Virus record (IMG/VR): IMGVR_UViG_3300042301_005314
Coordinates: 1 to 64,000 of that record
Source: a virus
Strand: one strand, 5' to 3'
DNA length: 64,000 nt
A model generated the notes under the pieces. That model saw only the letters and a program-made list of their open reading frames with translations. It was not told where the DNA came from and made no database searches. A program made the position numbers and the translations under genes. This document shows positions 45,001 through 53,476 of the stretch, piece by piece. Every line of letters begins with the position of its first letter. Position 1 is the stretch's first letter.

Positions 45001-47294
45001 CTCTTGTTAATTATAATGTCAATTTGGTATTGAGTAGTGCTAATTTCTTTCAAACAAAATCTTTAAATGGAAATCAATCAATATTTTCTAAATTACTAAA
45101 AATTAATATTGAGAACTCTGATTTTATTATTAATGAAAATTCCGTTAATCATTGTAAAGTATTCTTATCAGGAAATATAGGAATTAATATTCCCGGTTAT
45201 GATTATTGCACTCAAAATGTACCATTATTTTCTAATATTGTGGATTTGATTGCATATAATGGTCCTAATCTTTATTTGTACACTGGTAAGAATTTGCTAT
45301 CTACCGGGGAAACTGCTACTTTTTATAATGGAAGTAATACGAACTTTTCGTCATTACCTTTTTCTGGATTTTCTTCATTTGTATTCGATAATGGGGAAGG
45401 ATCTCTACAAAGTTCTTTATCAGAATTTTTAACTACTTCATACTCTTCAGAAGGAAATAAATCTCCTTCATTAACTGGAATTTTAAATGATGGCTCAACT
45501 ACAGTTCAAACTTGGCATAATATGATTTATGTAAAAAACTCTTTTGAAAAATATGACCCTAGCATTCAAAGAGAATTTTATGATGAAATAATTTTACCAT
45601 ATAATTTAGAAGAAACTAGAATTAACCCTAATGATTGGCAATTTGCTGATAAAATAAATCAATGCTTAACGAAATTCCAAACAAATATGGAATACTTGAG
45701 TGCAAGTTGTTCTATAAACAATATCAATTTCCCTAAAGCAAATGCTGGTTTCTTAGGTTCGCTATTTGGGAATTTCAAATGGCATACTATTTATTCTCCT
45801 GATAATATTCAGGATATTTATTTTAAAAATTTGAAATCTGCACAAATCATAGAAGACAAACTATTAACTGTTAATGAAAATTATATTCAGATATATTCAA
45901 TTGACGAAACACCTGAATTATTATATTCTTTCAATCGTTTAGGAGATGGTGAAGTTTTAGAAGAACCAATTACCATTAGATATAATTCTAATGAAAAAAG
46001 ATTGTTCATTCTTGATCGTGGAAAAAATACTTTTTTTGTTTGTGAATTTGATATAAATGTTCCTCAAAATATCAAACTTACTCATTATTGGGGAGGTGTC
46101 GGTGAAAGAACTGATCGTACTAAACTAAACAGTCCTACTGATTTCTGTGTTGATAAAGATGAACAATTATATATTGTTGATAAAGATTCTTATATCATCA
46201 AAGTTTATAATAAAAATCTAAACTGGTTAAATAATATTCAGTTAGATAATTTCTCTGCAAACAATCGTCCAATTTCTATTTCCGAAAAAGATGGAATTTT
46301 TATCGTATTAACAGAAGATAATTACATCACTGTATTCGATAAAAATGAAAAAATAATTAATTCTTTCTTTGTTCCTGAATGTAATAATGCGGTATTAAAT
46401 CAAATTTATGATGGAATCGTATATGCTATTTCAAATAATACTCTTTTCAAATATTCTCTCAACGGAACAAAAATTTCATCTAAAACATTCTTTGATCCAA
46501 TAATTGAAGTATTTTTCGACTATACAAACCTATATGTTTTAACTCCTCAATACATTTATCGTTATATTGATTTCACTGAAATAGACAAAATCATTGATGA
46601 GGATGAAGACAAAGCAGGTTTCCAATGGAATAATATTTTCGTATCAGAAAAAGAATTTGTAACTGCATACATTTATAACGATTCATTCCAAAAAATATAT
46701 GATAATGCAAACTTGTTGAATAGCCGAATATTTAAAAAATTATATATTAATATTGATGAAAAAGGTGATGTAATTTATCAATCTACTAGTTCAGTATCTC
46801 CGAGTGCATTGACTAATCGTCCTATATTACTAGGAACAAATGAGCCAGTATTATATGACACAATTAATCGTAGTATTGAAAATCTATACAATAGTATTGT
46901 GGAGTTAAAAGATAACATTAATTATCTTAGCATTTACCCAAATCATAACAATAATTTGCAATGGTCATGGAAATATCACTATATTGATTCTATTCAACGA
47001 CCATCATTGAATAAAAATCCGATTTCTTGGAAAGAACTTCGTAGTAATCAAATAACTGGAAGTACACAATTAAGCGGCATTTCATCATGGTGCGTGCTTC
47101 GTGGTGGTGTTCCCGGAAATCATTCACTAATATGCTGGAATTTCCAACAAACTCAATGCAATAGTTTATTCCCATTAACATGGGAAGAATTAGAATGTGG
47201 AAATTGCAGATATCCTTTTAGTTGGAGCGATTTAGAAAATAATTGCTGCAAAACTCCTGATTTCGTTTTTGAAGATTGCGTATCCCTCTGCTAA
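42075..47294 (+). CDS. Giant tail/baseplate protein with NHL-like propeller
   Basis: 1739 residues, by far the largest protein here. The N-terminal ~1200 residues are Asn/Ser/Thr-rich beta sequence resembling repeated Ig-like sandwiches. Residues ~1250-1520 have NHL/beta-propeller-like units (GGVGERTDRTKLNSPTDFCVDKDEQLYIVDKDSYIIKVYN). The C-terminus has W-rich SWKEL, LTWEEL, FSWSDLE repeats and a Cys-rich end (GNCRY...NNCCKT...EDCVSLC). Likely a long fibre, baseplate or tail-tip protein, first in the structural operon. Confidence 0.75.
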   Translation: MLLSAIQIANPYPNEKIDISFNELNPQLSNARFGVRFRYFYYDTWEGKINFRKTNDYTLIGNNTVGTVLSATSPTNFLNPNDLAPFRWNVKSDREYLYLTLLGGLSALTIWPSHPMPKMTKNNNFSMSLDIGVVSASAFNGEVQTPDFRKLVKKSNFSTVDFSDSNIDTLSGYATLAGGRKNYEYTRNINYYRVFNSSSLSPDLIANSLRIDIPVITSTNIAVDVPDQIFILSFYNDYFTNDNFNYISNNFVTNLSCLESEVLTEMGITTPYTVQASMNDKSGGVLIELKPPLYIKPNSDITVWYETSSPIAPGGVLFQKTATNNFSLSVNQGVYPNSPVYLFNYNFVSPTKDLFTVTFAPSSFVTSQTISSTTVETVMVDNYYQNSYDMPTTSNILFKRFIETSGDNTLLAYRASAPATTYVSEQWFPANSHQQIIFKNNGSGNKHKVRIQLQTAAGAIFEEENQIEFLLNKDKVVFNLFLTSSTDSTAIVEANIFPTPSNEYRVKWDANPPDNIIFRDRNDNILQRNTFYPLHVYSKVSNLGIDKTEIVLYSEEYDLSANTFWFPPSSVFGSAYLEIKGETNDFNSTNYSTLSAFVNRNGYSYRVPTNANIIWNETANDNRGSVVLYTKDNLKTIKESTIYSSSNNYSLINATFSTIPVESDPKQVLFNISCNLFRDDFNFNATKMFSFRQYPLKQYLFIDAKKESDSNVYRSDEYTNIFYSTSGTILLSAIYANLNVNSADVKWDYKYSNGTVGNATGSSLNITLNTASACVYLSAFNATPVDGDFKAYNFTDYMCFYLLSSIQPFSYIGIPSNIYVPIYQQEIGDRDGNTTALSFQNNSYLNSLGMSAYKPCHTENFQFSATPGFDRYVWKIGSKIYETNSSFAVIPVTYNDVSSNNKVSVSAYNSIFIESNPVSIYNSASSDNSSVFREDVQFYDFPSPDVFITLSNNYFNVNKYAETPELNCTINTSYTTLVNYNVNLVLSSANFFQTKSLNGNQSIFSKLLKINIENSDFIINENSVNHCKVFLSGNIGINIPGYDYCTQNVPLFSNIVDLIAYNGPNLYLYTGKNLLSTGETATFYNGSNTNFSSLPFSGFSSFVFDNGEGSLQSSLSEFLTTSYSSEGNKSPSLTGILNDGSTTVQTWHNMIYVKNSFEKYDPSIQREFYDEIILPYNLEETRINPNDWQFADKINQCLTKFQTNMEYLSASCSINNINFPKANAGFLGSLFGNFKWHTIYSPDNIQDIYFKNLKSAQIIEDKLLTVNENYIQIYSIDETPELLYSFNRLGDGEVLEEPITIRYNSNEKRLFILDRGKNTFFVCEFDINVPQNIKLTHYWGGVGERTDRTKLNSPTDFCVDKDEQLYIVDKDSYIIKVYNKNLNWLNNIQLDNFSANNRPISISEKDGIFIVLTEDNYITVFDKNEKIINSFFVPECNNAVLNQIYDGIVYAISNNTLFKYSLNGTKISSKTFFDPIIEVFFDYTNLYVLTPQYIYRYIDFTEIDKIIDEDEDKAGFQWNNIFVSEKEFVTAYIYNDSFQKIYDNANLLNSRIFKKLYINIDEKGDVIYQSTSSVSPSALTNRPILLGTNEPVLYDTINRSIENLYNSIVELKDNINYLSIYPNHNNNLQWSWKYHYIDSIQRPSLNKNPISWKELRSNQITGSTQLSGISSWCVLRGGVPGNHSLICWNFQQTQCNSLFPLTWEELECGNCRYPFSWSDLENNCCKTPDFVFEDCVSLC

Positions 47295-47304
47295 ATAATA
47301 TATA

Positions 47305-48006
47305 ATGTCATCCTACACTAGAGAGATTTGTAAATTAACTGATAATCAAATAGTTTTCCCAATCAAAGATTATGAAAATATTGGAGATTCATTATCTTCA
47401 ATAAATTATAATTTTAAAGCATTGGAAGTGTATACATGTAATTTTGAATATAGTGCAAATAATATTTGGAATCCACTATATTCCGCATTTACACAAAATA
47501 GTGCAATTTGGGAAAATCTAGTGAATAATGTGCAGACAAATAGTAGTTGTTGGCAAGAAACATATAATACTGTTAAAACTTTGAGTGCATATTGGTTAAA
47601 ACCCGTTTCATTAATCTATCCTTATCCATTTAATATTGATGGTTCTGAAGAAGATATTATTAATGTAGTTTCTGTTTGGATAAACGAAACTATTCCAGTT
47701 GCCACTACAAGTTGTAGAAATTTTGTTGTTGGACAACAATTATTTGTTTTTACTCCTCAATATTCTCAAGTCAATAAGATATTTTCTCAAGAAGCAAACT
47801 TAGGAACAAAAACAATTGAGGTTGAATATACAGTGAATTGTATTGGTCGAGGAACCAGAGGAGGAGTAAAAACCGTGAATGTAGATTTGGGAAATCAAAG
47901 AATTGATATATCTGCTGCCGATCAGTTTATTAGTAATTTCGCAGGTTTAAAATTTGTTGTCAATCCTCAAGGAACTAGTTGGATTTATGATTCCGCACTT
48001 TATTAA
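47305..48006 (+). CDS. Baseplate/tail structural protein A
   Basis: The 233 residues have an N-terminal pattern INYNFKALEVYTCNFEYSANNIWNPLYSAFTQNSAIWENLVNNVQTNSSCWQETYNTVKTLSAYWLKPV with a Trp about every 15-25 residues. It ends in a beta-rich domain. The next gene shares this Trp-periodic start, suggesting paralogous subunits. Structural by position. Confidence 0.65.
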   Translation: MSSYTREICKLTDNQIVFPIKDYENIGDSLSSINYNFKALEVYTCNFEYSANNIWNPLYSAFTQNSAIWENLVNNVQTNSSCWQETYNTVKTLSAYWLKPVSLIYPYPFNIDGSEEDIINVVSVWINETIPVATTSCRNFVVGQQLFVFTPQYSQVNKIFSQEANLGTKTIEVEYTVNCIGRGTRGGVKTVNVDLGNQRIDISAADQFISNFAGLKFVVNPQGTSWIYDSALY

Positions 48007-48008
48007 TT

Positions 48009-49106
48009 ATGATTCAAGAAATTTCAGAGTACAAATATCTTGGTAATGGATTAGCTCAAATCAATTCTAACATGAATGAATTTAATGTTAGAATTGATCT
48101 TTTGTATAGTGATATTAGTAAATGGAACTCTCTGTTGAAATTTAATGAAATTGCGTCAAAATTGAGCGATCTTTCTACGTTTCTAAATTCTTATTCAGCT
48201 AATTGGAAAAATTCGTCTGATCTTGTTTACAATCTACAAGGATATTGGGAAGAACCTGTTCAAATAGCTTTTTATAAAACATTTAATTATGTGGCTAATT
48301 TTGTAGAAATTGAAACATGGTTAAATGATTATTTTCCTGCAACAGATTTTTCACCAACACAAATCTTGCGTTGCGATTTCTTATGTAAAAATTATAGTGA
48401 CGAAATGCTGGAGGGTGCCCGTATATTAAATTATGATTCGTCTAAATTAGAAGAAATTGCTCTAAAATATACTACAACTGTTAAAAAAGTGTATAGATTT
48501 TTAGGAATCAAAAATCAATTAAATGCAATTATCTCTTTAATAAATTTCTTATTAAAAAAGTACAATTATACAAATTTTTACGTTGATAAAATTAAAGACC
48601 TTAGCAGTTATTCTACATTTGTGGAATTTGATAAGAGTACAAACATTTTCAGTTCAACACAATTAGCTAATTTCAGTGAAATTGATTTAGCATATTTCGA
48701 TTCATATATAACACAATATAATAATTTGTATAATATCTATAAATCTAAATATATCGAATTAGAAGTTATTCCTCCAGAAGAAATTATACTATTCGATTTA
48801 AAAGATGTTGCTGTTACAAGTGGTGGAGCATTTTTCTATAAAATTATAAACAATTCTTGGACATATCATCCTTACTCCAATATCGAATTTTGTCCAAGAA
48901 ATATTTGCAGTGATTGCTATAATTCATTGGATCTTAATGCCATTTATGAAAATCGTAAATATTGTGACAGTGTTCCTAAATATATTTTAACAGAATGTGG
49001 TGAAGCTATTCCTTATGGTGGAGCATTATCATTCTCCCCTAGTCAAATCTTTAATAGTCCAGAAGAATTATTAGCGATTGAACAATTATCTGATTTATTT
49101 TCATGA
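48009..49106 (+). CDS. Baseplate/tail structural protein B
   Basis: The 365 residues open IQEISEYKYLGNGLAQINSNMNEFNVRIDLLYSDISKWNSLLKFNEIASKLSDLSTFLNSYSANWKN...YWEEPVQIAFYKTF, matching the W-spaced coiled region and following [PV]-[IV] segment of the previous protein. A Cys-rich segment (CPRNICSDCYN) occurs late. It starts 2 nt after the upstream stop. No exact homologue recognised. Confidence 0.65.
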   Translation: MIQEISEYKYLGNGLAQINSNMNEFNVRIDLLYSDISKWNSLLKFNEIASKLSDLSTFLNSYSANWKNSSDLVYNLQGYWEEPVQIAFYKTFNYVANFVEIETWLNDYFPATDFSPTQILRCDFLCKNYSDEMLEGARILNYDSSKLEEIALKYTTTVKKVYRFLGIKNQLNAIISLINFLLKKYNYTNFYVDKIKDLSSYSTFVEFDKSTNIFSSTQLANFSEIDLAYFDSYITQYNNLYNIYKSKYIELEVIPPEEIILFDLKDVAVTSGGAFFYKIINNSWTYHPYSNIEFCPRNICSDCYNSLDLNAIYENRKYCDSVPKYILTECGEAIPYGGALSFSPSQIFNSPEELLAIEQLSDLFS

Positions 49107-49726
49107 ATTTCCGCACCGACGATCCACTATTCGCCAACTATAATGAGCAATTTATTGAAATGTTTGTTAATGGCGTTCGTAAAAAATTCTTTGTTGAAAA
49201 GACTAATTCTTTTGCATTGCTATCATCAACTACTCTTTTTGATCCAAACCTTTATGATTACAGTTTTATCAAAGTTTCGGATGAACAAGAATGTGGAAAC
49301 AAGTGTATTACTGAAGGTATTACTATTCGGGTAATATATTCAGGAAATCCGACTTATCAAGGTATTACAAATCCATGTCCACAACCTCATAATTGTAATG
49401 CGTCCAGATATTTGTTTTATGCAAATGGTTTATTTTTGGGCGATGTAAACTTGGACAACTATCCTTCTGGAGGTGAAAGAGAAAGCTCATTTGTGTTATC
49501 TACTGCTGAAGCGGAAAGTATTGCATCTGTCGATGAAAAGAAAATAACATTTCAATTAATTTGTAATGTCGCAGGAAATCCTAAAAAAGGAAAGAATGGT
49601 AGTCTCGGTCCCGGAGTTTGTCATGAATCTATTCCATGGGTTTATATCACATCAAAATCTGGAGCAGTATTATATAGCGGTTGTCCAAGTCAAAATGAAT
49701 TTACTATTGAATTAATGTGTAGTTAA
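49103..49726 (+). CDS. Cys-rich structural protein
   Basis: The 207 residues contain at least eight cysteines (ECGNKC, NPCPQPHNCNAS, LICN, GVCHES, SGCPSQ, ELMC), which is rare in this genome. A beta-sandwich is likely. The arrangement suggests metal binding or disulphides in an exposed virion protein. It overlaps the previous gene by 4 nt and precedes the glycosyltransferase. Confidence 0.65.
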   Translation: MNFRTDDPLFANYNEQFIEMFVNGVRKKFFVEKTNSFALLSSTTLFDPNLYDYSFIKVSDEQECGNKCITEGITIRVIYSGNPTYQGITNPCPQPHNCNASRYLFYANGLFLGDVNLDNYPSGGERESSFVLSTAEAESIASVDEKKITFQLICNVAGNPKKGKNGSLGPGVCHESIPWVYITSKSGAVLYSGCPSQNEFTIELMCS

Positions 49727-49741
49727 CGGTTAATATCTATA

Positions 49742-50788
49742 ATGAACCCAACCGATAAAATTATACTATCCGGTTTAGCAAATAGTAAAACATCTCTCGG
49801 GGAAGTTTTCCGTCGTTATGTGGAATGTTTTCAACAATTTTCTAATCCTGATGTTTTTGATATAAATATTTTTTCATCGAATTCTGAATCAGACGAAGTA
49901 TTTTTTCCTAAATACACTAAAAAAATTGATCATAATATTCGATTTATTCACACAACAATAAAAAATTATCTAGAACTTTCAAAAATAACTAAACCTCGTT
50001 GCAGTTGTTGTAGAAACCTAGATGATTATAAAAAAATCGGTTATTTTGTATGGGAAAGTAGTAAATTAGAAGATGAAGAAGCAGAAATGTTATCTGATTT
50101 TGATGAAATATGGACCGCAAGTAATTATTGCAAACAAATATTTTCTAATTATATTTCTTCCGATAAAATTAGAATAATAAAGCATCCCATTCCTTTTCCT
50201 TTGAAGAATTATAGCAAATTCGAGAAATTCACTATTCTAATCATGGGAAATATATCTAGTAACATTGATCGGAAAAATATAATGGATAGTTTGAGTGTTG
50301 CAAAAACTGTGAAATCGTTGTATCCCGAAACCCGAATTTTATTTAAAACATTTACAATATCTGATACAGAACGAAGTCTTATTTCTTATTTAAACCAAGA
50401 CGCTGACATAACAGTAATAGACGAATATTACTCGTCATTACAAGTTCAAGAATTAATCGCAAAATCTCATGTATTATTATCCATGCATCGAAGTGAAGGT
50501 TTCGGATTGTGCTTGGCAGAAGCAATTCCATTAAATACAATTCCATTAGCAACGAATTATTCGGGTAATACGGATTTTATGTCTGATCCGAGATTATTAA
50601 TAGATTATGATTTAGTGGATACAAATCATAATTTGTTTTTAGGGCAATGGGCAAATCCAAAATTTGACGATGCAGTGGATAAATTAGTAAATATTATTGA
50701 AAATTATGGGTCAACAACTTACAACTTCTCTAATATAAATGATTATTCATTTGAAAATGTTACAAAATCTATAAAACAAATAATATGA
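49742..50788 (+). CDS. Glycosyltransferase family 4-like
   Basis: The 348 residues contain GFGLCLAEAIPLNTIPLATNYSGNTDFM, the C-terminal E-x7-E nucleotide-sugar site of GT4 retaining enzymes, and ILIMGNISSNIDRKNIMDSLSVAKTVKSLYPETRILFKTF. The N-terminal domain carries a CxCC motif (PRCSCCRN). It transfers a sugar from a nucleotide donor. It overlaps the FkbM methyltransferase by 4 nt and is embedded in tail genes, so a virion protein or host glycan is the likely acceptor. Confidence 0.85.
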   Translation: MNPTDKIILSGLANSKTSLGEVFRRYVECFQQFSNPDVFDINIFSSNSESDEVFFPKYTKKIDHNIRFIHTTIKNYLELSKITKPRCSCCRNLDDYKKIGYFVWESSKLEDEEAEMLSDFDEIWTASNYCKQIFSNYISSDKIRIIKHPIPFPLKNYSKFEKFTILIMGNISSNIDRKNIMDSLSVAKTVKSLYPETRILFKTFTISDTERSLISYLNQDADITVIDEYYSSLQVQELIAKSHVLLSMHRSEGFGLCLAEAIPLNTIPLATNYSGNTDFMSDPRLLIDYDLVDTNHNLFLGQWANPKFDDAVDKLVNIIENYGSTTYNFSNINDYSFENVTKSIKQII

Positions 50789-51450
50789 TATTTCGTAAAA
50801 ATACAAACGATGAAATAGTATTCAACAGTGTATATTATTACAATGAGTACAAGATTGACAAGTTTCTTGAGACTGATATTATATTAGATATTGGCGGACA
50901 TATTGGGTCATTCGCTTTAAAAGCATGGGAATGCAATTCCAGAAATATATACACTTATGAACCGTTTCATGAAAATTTCCAAATATTATCTAATAATATA
51001 GAAGGCAAAGATATTCAGGCTTTTCAAAAAGCAGTTAGAGGAAATTATAGATTAAAAAATATGCAAATAATCGTAGGAGATAATATCAAAAATGCAGAAA
51101 TAAAAAATTATGGAGGATTATGCTTGGCAGAGGGGAATGATATAGAAGTTATAACATTGGAAGAAATTGTTCAAAATCTTTCTTCCAATGTTAAATTGAT
51201 GAAACTTGATTGTGAAGGTAGTGAATATTCTATAATATTTGAAAGCCCGGAATATATTTTTGAGAAAATAGAAAATATAGTAGGTGAAGTTCATCTTTGT
51301 GATTTACCTATAAACTTTGTAAATGGGAAATCATTAACTCATAAAGATTTCGTAGATAAATTAATTTCCTTGGGTTATACTGTAAAATATCAATCCATAG
51401 CAAATGATAATTCTCTGGCATTGTTTATTGCAACTAGAAACGATAAGTAG
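50785..51450 (+). CDS. FkbM family methyltransferase
   Basis: The 221 residues show IILDIGGHIGSFALKAWECNSRNIYTYEPFHENFQIL (SAM-binding motif I and acidic loop) and VKLMKLDCEGSEYSIIFESPEYIFEKIENIVGEVH, hallmarks of the FkbM O-methyltransferases that modify sugars or natural products. Coupled to the glycosyltransferase, it probably methylates the transferred glycan. Confidence 0.9.
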   Translation: MIFRKNTNDEIVFNSVYYYNEYKIDKFLETDIILDIGGHIGSFALKAWECNSRNIYTYEPFHENFQILSNNIEGKDIQAFQKAVRGNYRLKNMQIIVGDNIKNAEIKNYGGLCLAEGNDIEVITLEEIVQNLSSNVKLMKLDCEGSEYSIIFESPEYIFEKIENIVGEVHLCDLPINFVNGKSLTHKDFVDKLISLGYTVKYQSIANDNSLALFIATRNDK

Positions 51451-51456
51451 TTTATT

Positions 51457-51789
51457 ATGTTTAAGAAATTTATCGCAGCATTACAAATAGTTAAAAATCG
51501 TGAAAAAATAAAAGCGGTTTTGAATGGAACTTATGTAGCAATTAATAAAACACTTGTTGCATTGAATTATATCAGTGAACATACAAACGATACAAAACTT
51601 GGTCAACTTCTTCAAAAGAATCTACCTCAAATTGTAAGCGTTTTATCTAAAGTAAAATTAGTTTTTGAAAAATTTGGTCCATATGTTGGCTTAGATTTAA
51701 CCGTAACTGAACAGAAAGTTCAAACTGAAGAAGTTATGTTGCAAAACTTAGTAGTTGCGGAAAACCGACTTAATGAACTTCTTAAATAA
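51457..51789 (+). CDS. Hypothetical helical protein
   Basis: The 110 residues (MFKKFIAALQIVKNREKIKAVLNGTYVAINKTLVALNYISEH...) are helical, with a basic amphipathic start and coiled-coil end (TEEVMLQNLVVAENRLNELLK). It precedes and overlaps a membrane protein, so the two may form a lysis or membrane complex. Not recognised. Confidence 0.66.
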   Translation: MFKKFIAALQIVKNREKIKAVLNGTYVAINKTLVALNYISEHTNDTKLGQLLQKNLPQIVSVLSKVKLVFEKFGPYVGLDLTVTEQKVQTEEVMLQNLVVAENRLNELLK

Positions 51790-52000
51790 TCAATCGTATA
51801 ATCTTGTTAGATATACTTTTACATTAATAGCACTTTGTTCTATAATAATCGGCTTTTTCATGGGAAAAGTCGCTCCAGAAATTTTTTATGCAACGGTCGG
51901 AGGAATTATATCACATTTCTACCAAGAAACTACTATTAAAAAATTAAACTCAAAAGTCAAAGCACAAAACGATGAAATAAAAGTTTTAAAAAATGAGTAA
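51773..52000 (+). CDS. Two-TM membrane protein, holin-like
   Basis: From ATG 51773 (MNFLNNQSYNLVRYTFTLIALCSIIIGFFMGKVAPEIFYATVGGIISHFYQETTIKK) the 75 residues have two hydrophobic helices and a coiled-coil cytoplasmic tail. Size and topology fit a class II holin but also other phage membrane proteins. It overlaps both neighbours. Lysis function unproven. Confidence 0.65.
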   Translation: MNFLNNQSYNLVRYTFTLIALCSIIIGFFMGKVAPEIFYATVGGIISHFYQETTIKKLNSKVKAQNDEIKVLKNE

Positions 52001-52478
52001 GAAACGCACGTATCGTGAATTTAAGCAAGGGTTCTTCAAACCTGTAGACTCAGCCAAGTGTCTTAACAAAACGCCTCCTGAGTACCGTTCCGGCTTGGAA
52101 TTAAAGGTTATGAAAGTCTTGGATAAAAATCCTAATGTGTTGTCTTGGAGTAGTGAAAAAGTGATAGTTCCATATGTTCATCCTATAAAAACGGCTCAAA
52201 GTGGAAGAACAGAAATTGCACGGTATTTTGTAGATTTTTATATGAAATTAAGAGTCGGGGAAACTATTAAAGAATTTTTAGTGGAGATTAAACCGCATAA
52301 ACAAACTAAACAGCCGACTACTCATGGCAACAAGAAAAAGTCTACAATTTTATATGAAAATGTACAATGGGCTATTAATCAGGCAAAATGGGAGGCTGCA
52401 AAAAAATATTGCGAAAAAAAGAATATGCAATTCATTATTATCGACGAAAATAACATTGAAAAATTACTTTCCACATAA
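51993..52478 (+). CDS. Head completion protein (T4 gp4-like, TnsA-like nuclease fold)
   Basis: The 161 residues have PPEYRSGLELKVMKVLDKNPNVLSWSSEKVIVPYVHPIK..., then ARYFVDFYMKLRVGETIKEFLVEIKPHKQTKQP. The YRS-E, W-S-E, YF-x-DF and VEIKP motifs match the gp4/gp50 head-completion family with a TnsA-like nuclease core. In T4 it finishes packaged heads before tail attachment. It overlaps the membrane gene by 8 nt. Confidence 0.82.
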   Translation: MSKKRTYREFKQGFFKPVDSAKCLNKTPPEYRSGLELKVMKVLDKNPNVLSWSSEKVIVPYVHPIKTAQSGRTEIARYFVDFYMKLRVGETIKEFLVEIKPHKQTKQPTTHGNKKKSTILYENVQWAINQAKWEAAKKYCEKKNMQFIIIDENNIEKLLST

Positions 52479-52488
52479 CCCACGGTAA

Positions 52489-52494
52489 GTATAA
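52489..52494 (+). promoter_or_regulatory. Promoter -10 of phoH, leaderless
   Basis: TATAAT at 52489-52494 with TTTCCA as a weak -35 at N16. ATG 52501 is 5-6 nt after it. Confidence 0.55.
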
Positions 52495-52500
52495 TTATAC

Positions 52501-53226
52501 ATGGGAATACACCGTGCCAAAAACGTAAAAGAACGGATGAAAACTTCGTTCTTAATATCTGAGCCATTTTCTTGGAATTATAAACAAGAAGAGATTTTAG
52601 AAAAGATGTTGGATTGTAAATCTAAATGTATCATAGTCGATTCTTTAGCAGGAACAGGAAAAACAATAATGTCTACTTTTGCAGCACTACGAATTCTTCA
52701 GCGAAATAAATGTAAGAAAATATATTATGTTCGCAGTGCCGTAGAATCTGCTCAAAGTAAATTATGTGCGCTACCGGGCAGTTGGGAAGAAAAGATTGCT
52801 GTTTATGCAGGTCCATTTCATGATGCACTAAATAAACTCCTAAAACCTGAAGAAATAGACAATTTTACTAAAGATGGAATTATCGAAGTTATTCCGGTTT
52901 CCTATCTTCGCGGTCGAAGTCTTGATAATGCAGTTATTATTGTTGATGAGGGACAGAATTTTGTTATGAATGAACTTATTACAATTATGACTCGCTTGGA
53001 AGAAAATTCCAAAATGTTTTTAATTGCAGATTCTGATCAATGCGATTTGCCTAAAAACTTTCAACAAGAATTTTCTAAACTAGTTAATCTTTTCAATAAT
53101 TCAGAATCTGAAAAACATGGAATACACTACTTTGAATTGCGTGATCCTGAACTTGTTATGAGAAGTGCATTTGTAAAATACATTTCTAAACGATATAGCG
53201 ATTATAAAAAATTGATAACCTCTTAA
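52501..53226 (+). CDS. phoH: PhoH-like P-loop ATPase
   Basis: The 241 residues show CIIVDSLAGTGKTIMSTFAALRILQRNKCKKIYYVRSAVESAQSKLCALPGSWEEKIAVYAGPFHDAL (Walker A GTGKT), VSYLRGRSLDNAVIIVDEGQNF (Walker B) and LIADSDQCDLP (sensor). PhoH proteins are RNA-dependent ATPases/helicases found in many phages. It stands alone, with a leaderless promoter and a terminator. Confidence 0.92.
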   Translation: MGIHRAKNVKERMKTSFLISEPFSWNYKQEEILEKMLDCKSKCIIVDSLAGTGKTIMSTFAALRILQRNKCKKIYYVRSAVESAQSKLCALPGSWEEKIAVYAGPFHDALNKLLKPEEIDNFTKDGIIEVIPVSYLRGRSLDNAVIIVDEGQNFVMNELITIMTRLEENSKMFLIADSDQCDLPKNFQQEFSKLVNLFNNSESEKHGIHYFELRDPELVMRSAFVKYISKRYSDYKKLITS

Positions 53227-53228
53227 AT

Positions 53229-53258
53229 AAAAAACCCGGATAAAAATCCGGGTTTTTT
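53229..53258. terminator. Bidirectional terminator after phoH
   Basis: Stem ACCCGGAT/ATCCGGGT with flanking A6/T6 and loop AAAA, shared by the convergent gene at 53263. Confidence 0.92.
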
Positions 53259-53262
53259 ATTT

Positions 53263-53445
53263 TTATTGATTTTCGAAATGAGTTATCGCTTCTTTTAAGA
53301 TTGATAGTTCATCTTGTGTTAATAGTAATGTTCCTCCATGATCATCACGAAGTACAAAACTATTATTATCTGGGATTTTTTCAATTGAAGGGCAGCAAGA
53401 ACCTGCTCTGCAAAGTTTAACAGTGTTTTGATTTATTATTACCAT
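53263..53445 (-). CDS. Small Cys-containing protein
   Basis: The 60 residues (MVIINQNTVKLCRAGSCCPSIEKIPDNNSFVLRDDHGGTLLLTQDELSILKEAITHFENQ) have a CRAGSCC cluster near the N-terminus, a beta-hairpin and a C-terminal helix. Similar small proteins are common in large phages but uncharacterised. It ends at the shared terminator. Confidence 0.7.
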   Translation of the reverse strand: MVIINQNTVKLCRAGSCCPSIEKIPDNNSFVLRDDHGGTLLLTQDELSILKEAITHFENQ

Positions 53446-53476
53446 ACGCTATTATTTACTATTTTTCTGGGTCTTT

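Noticed and set aside
42075-47294. Small frames inside the giant tail gene
   Set aside because: They are antisense or out of frame within a continuous 1739-codon reading frame.
51773-52000. Firm holin call
   Set aside because: Topology fits but no lysin or spanin is adjacent; kept as holin-like only.
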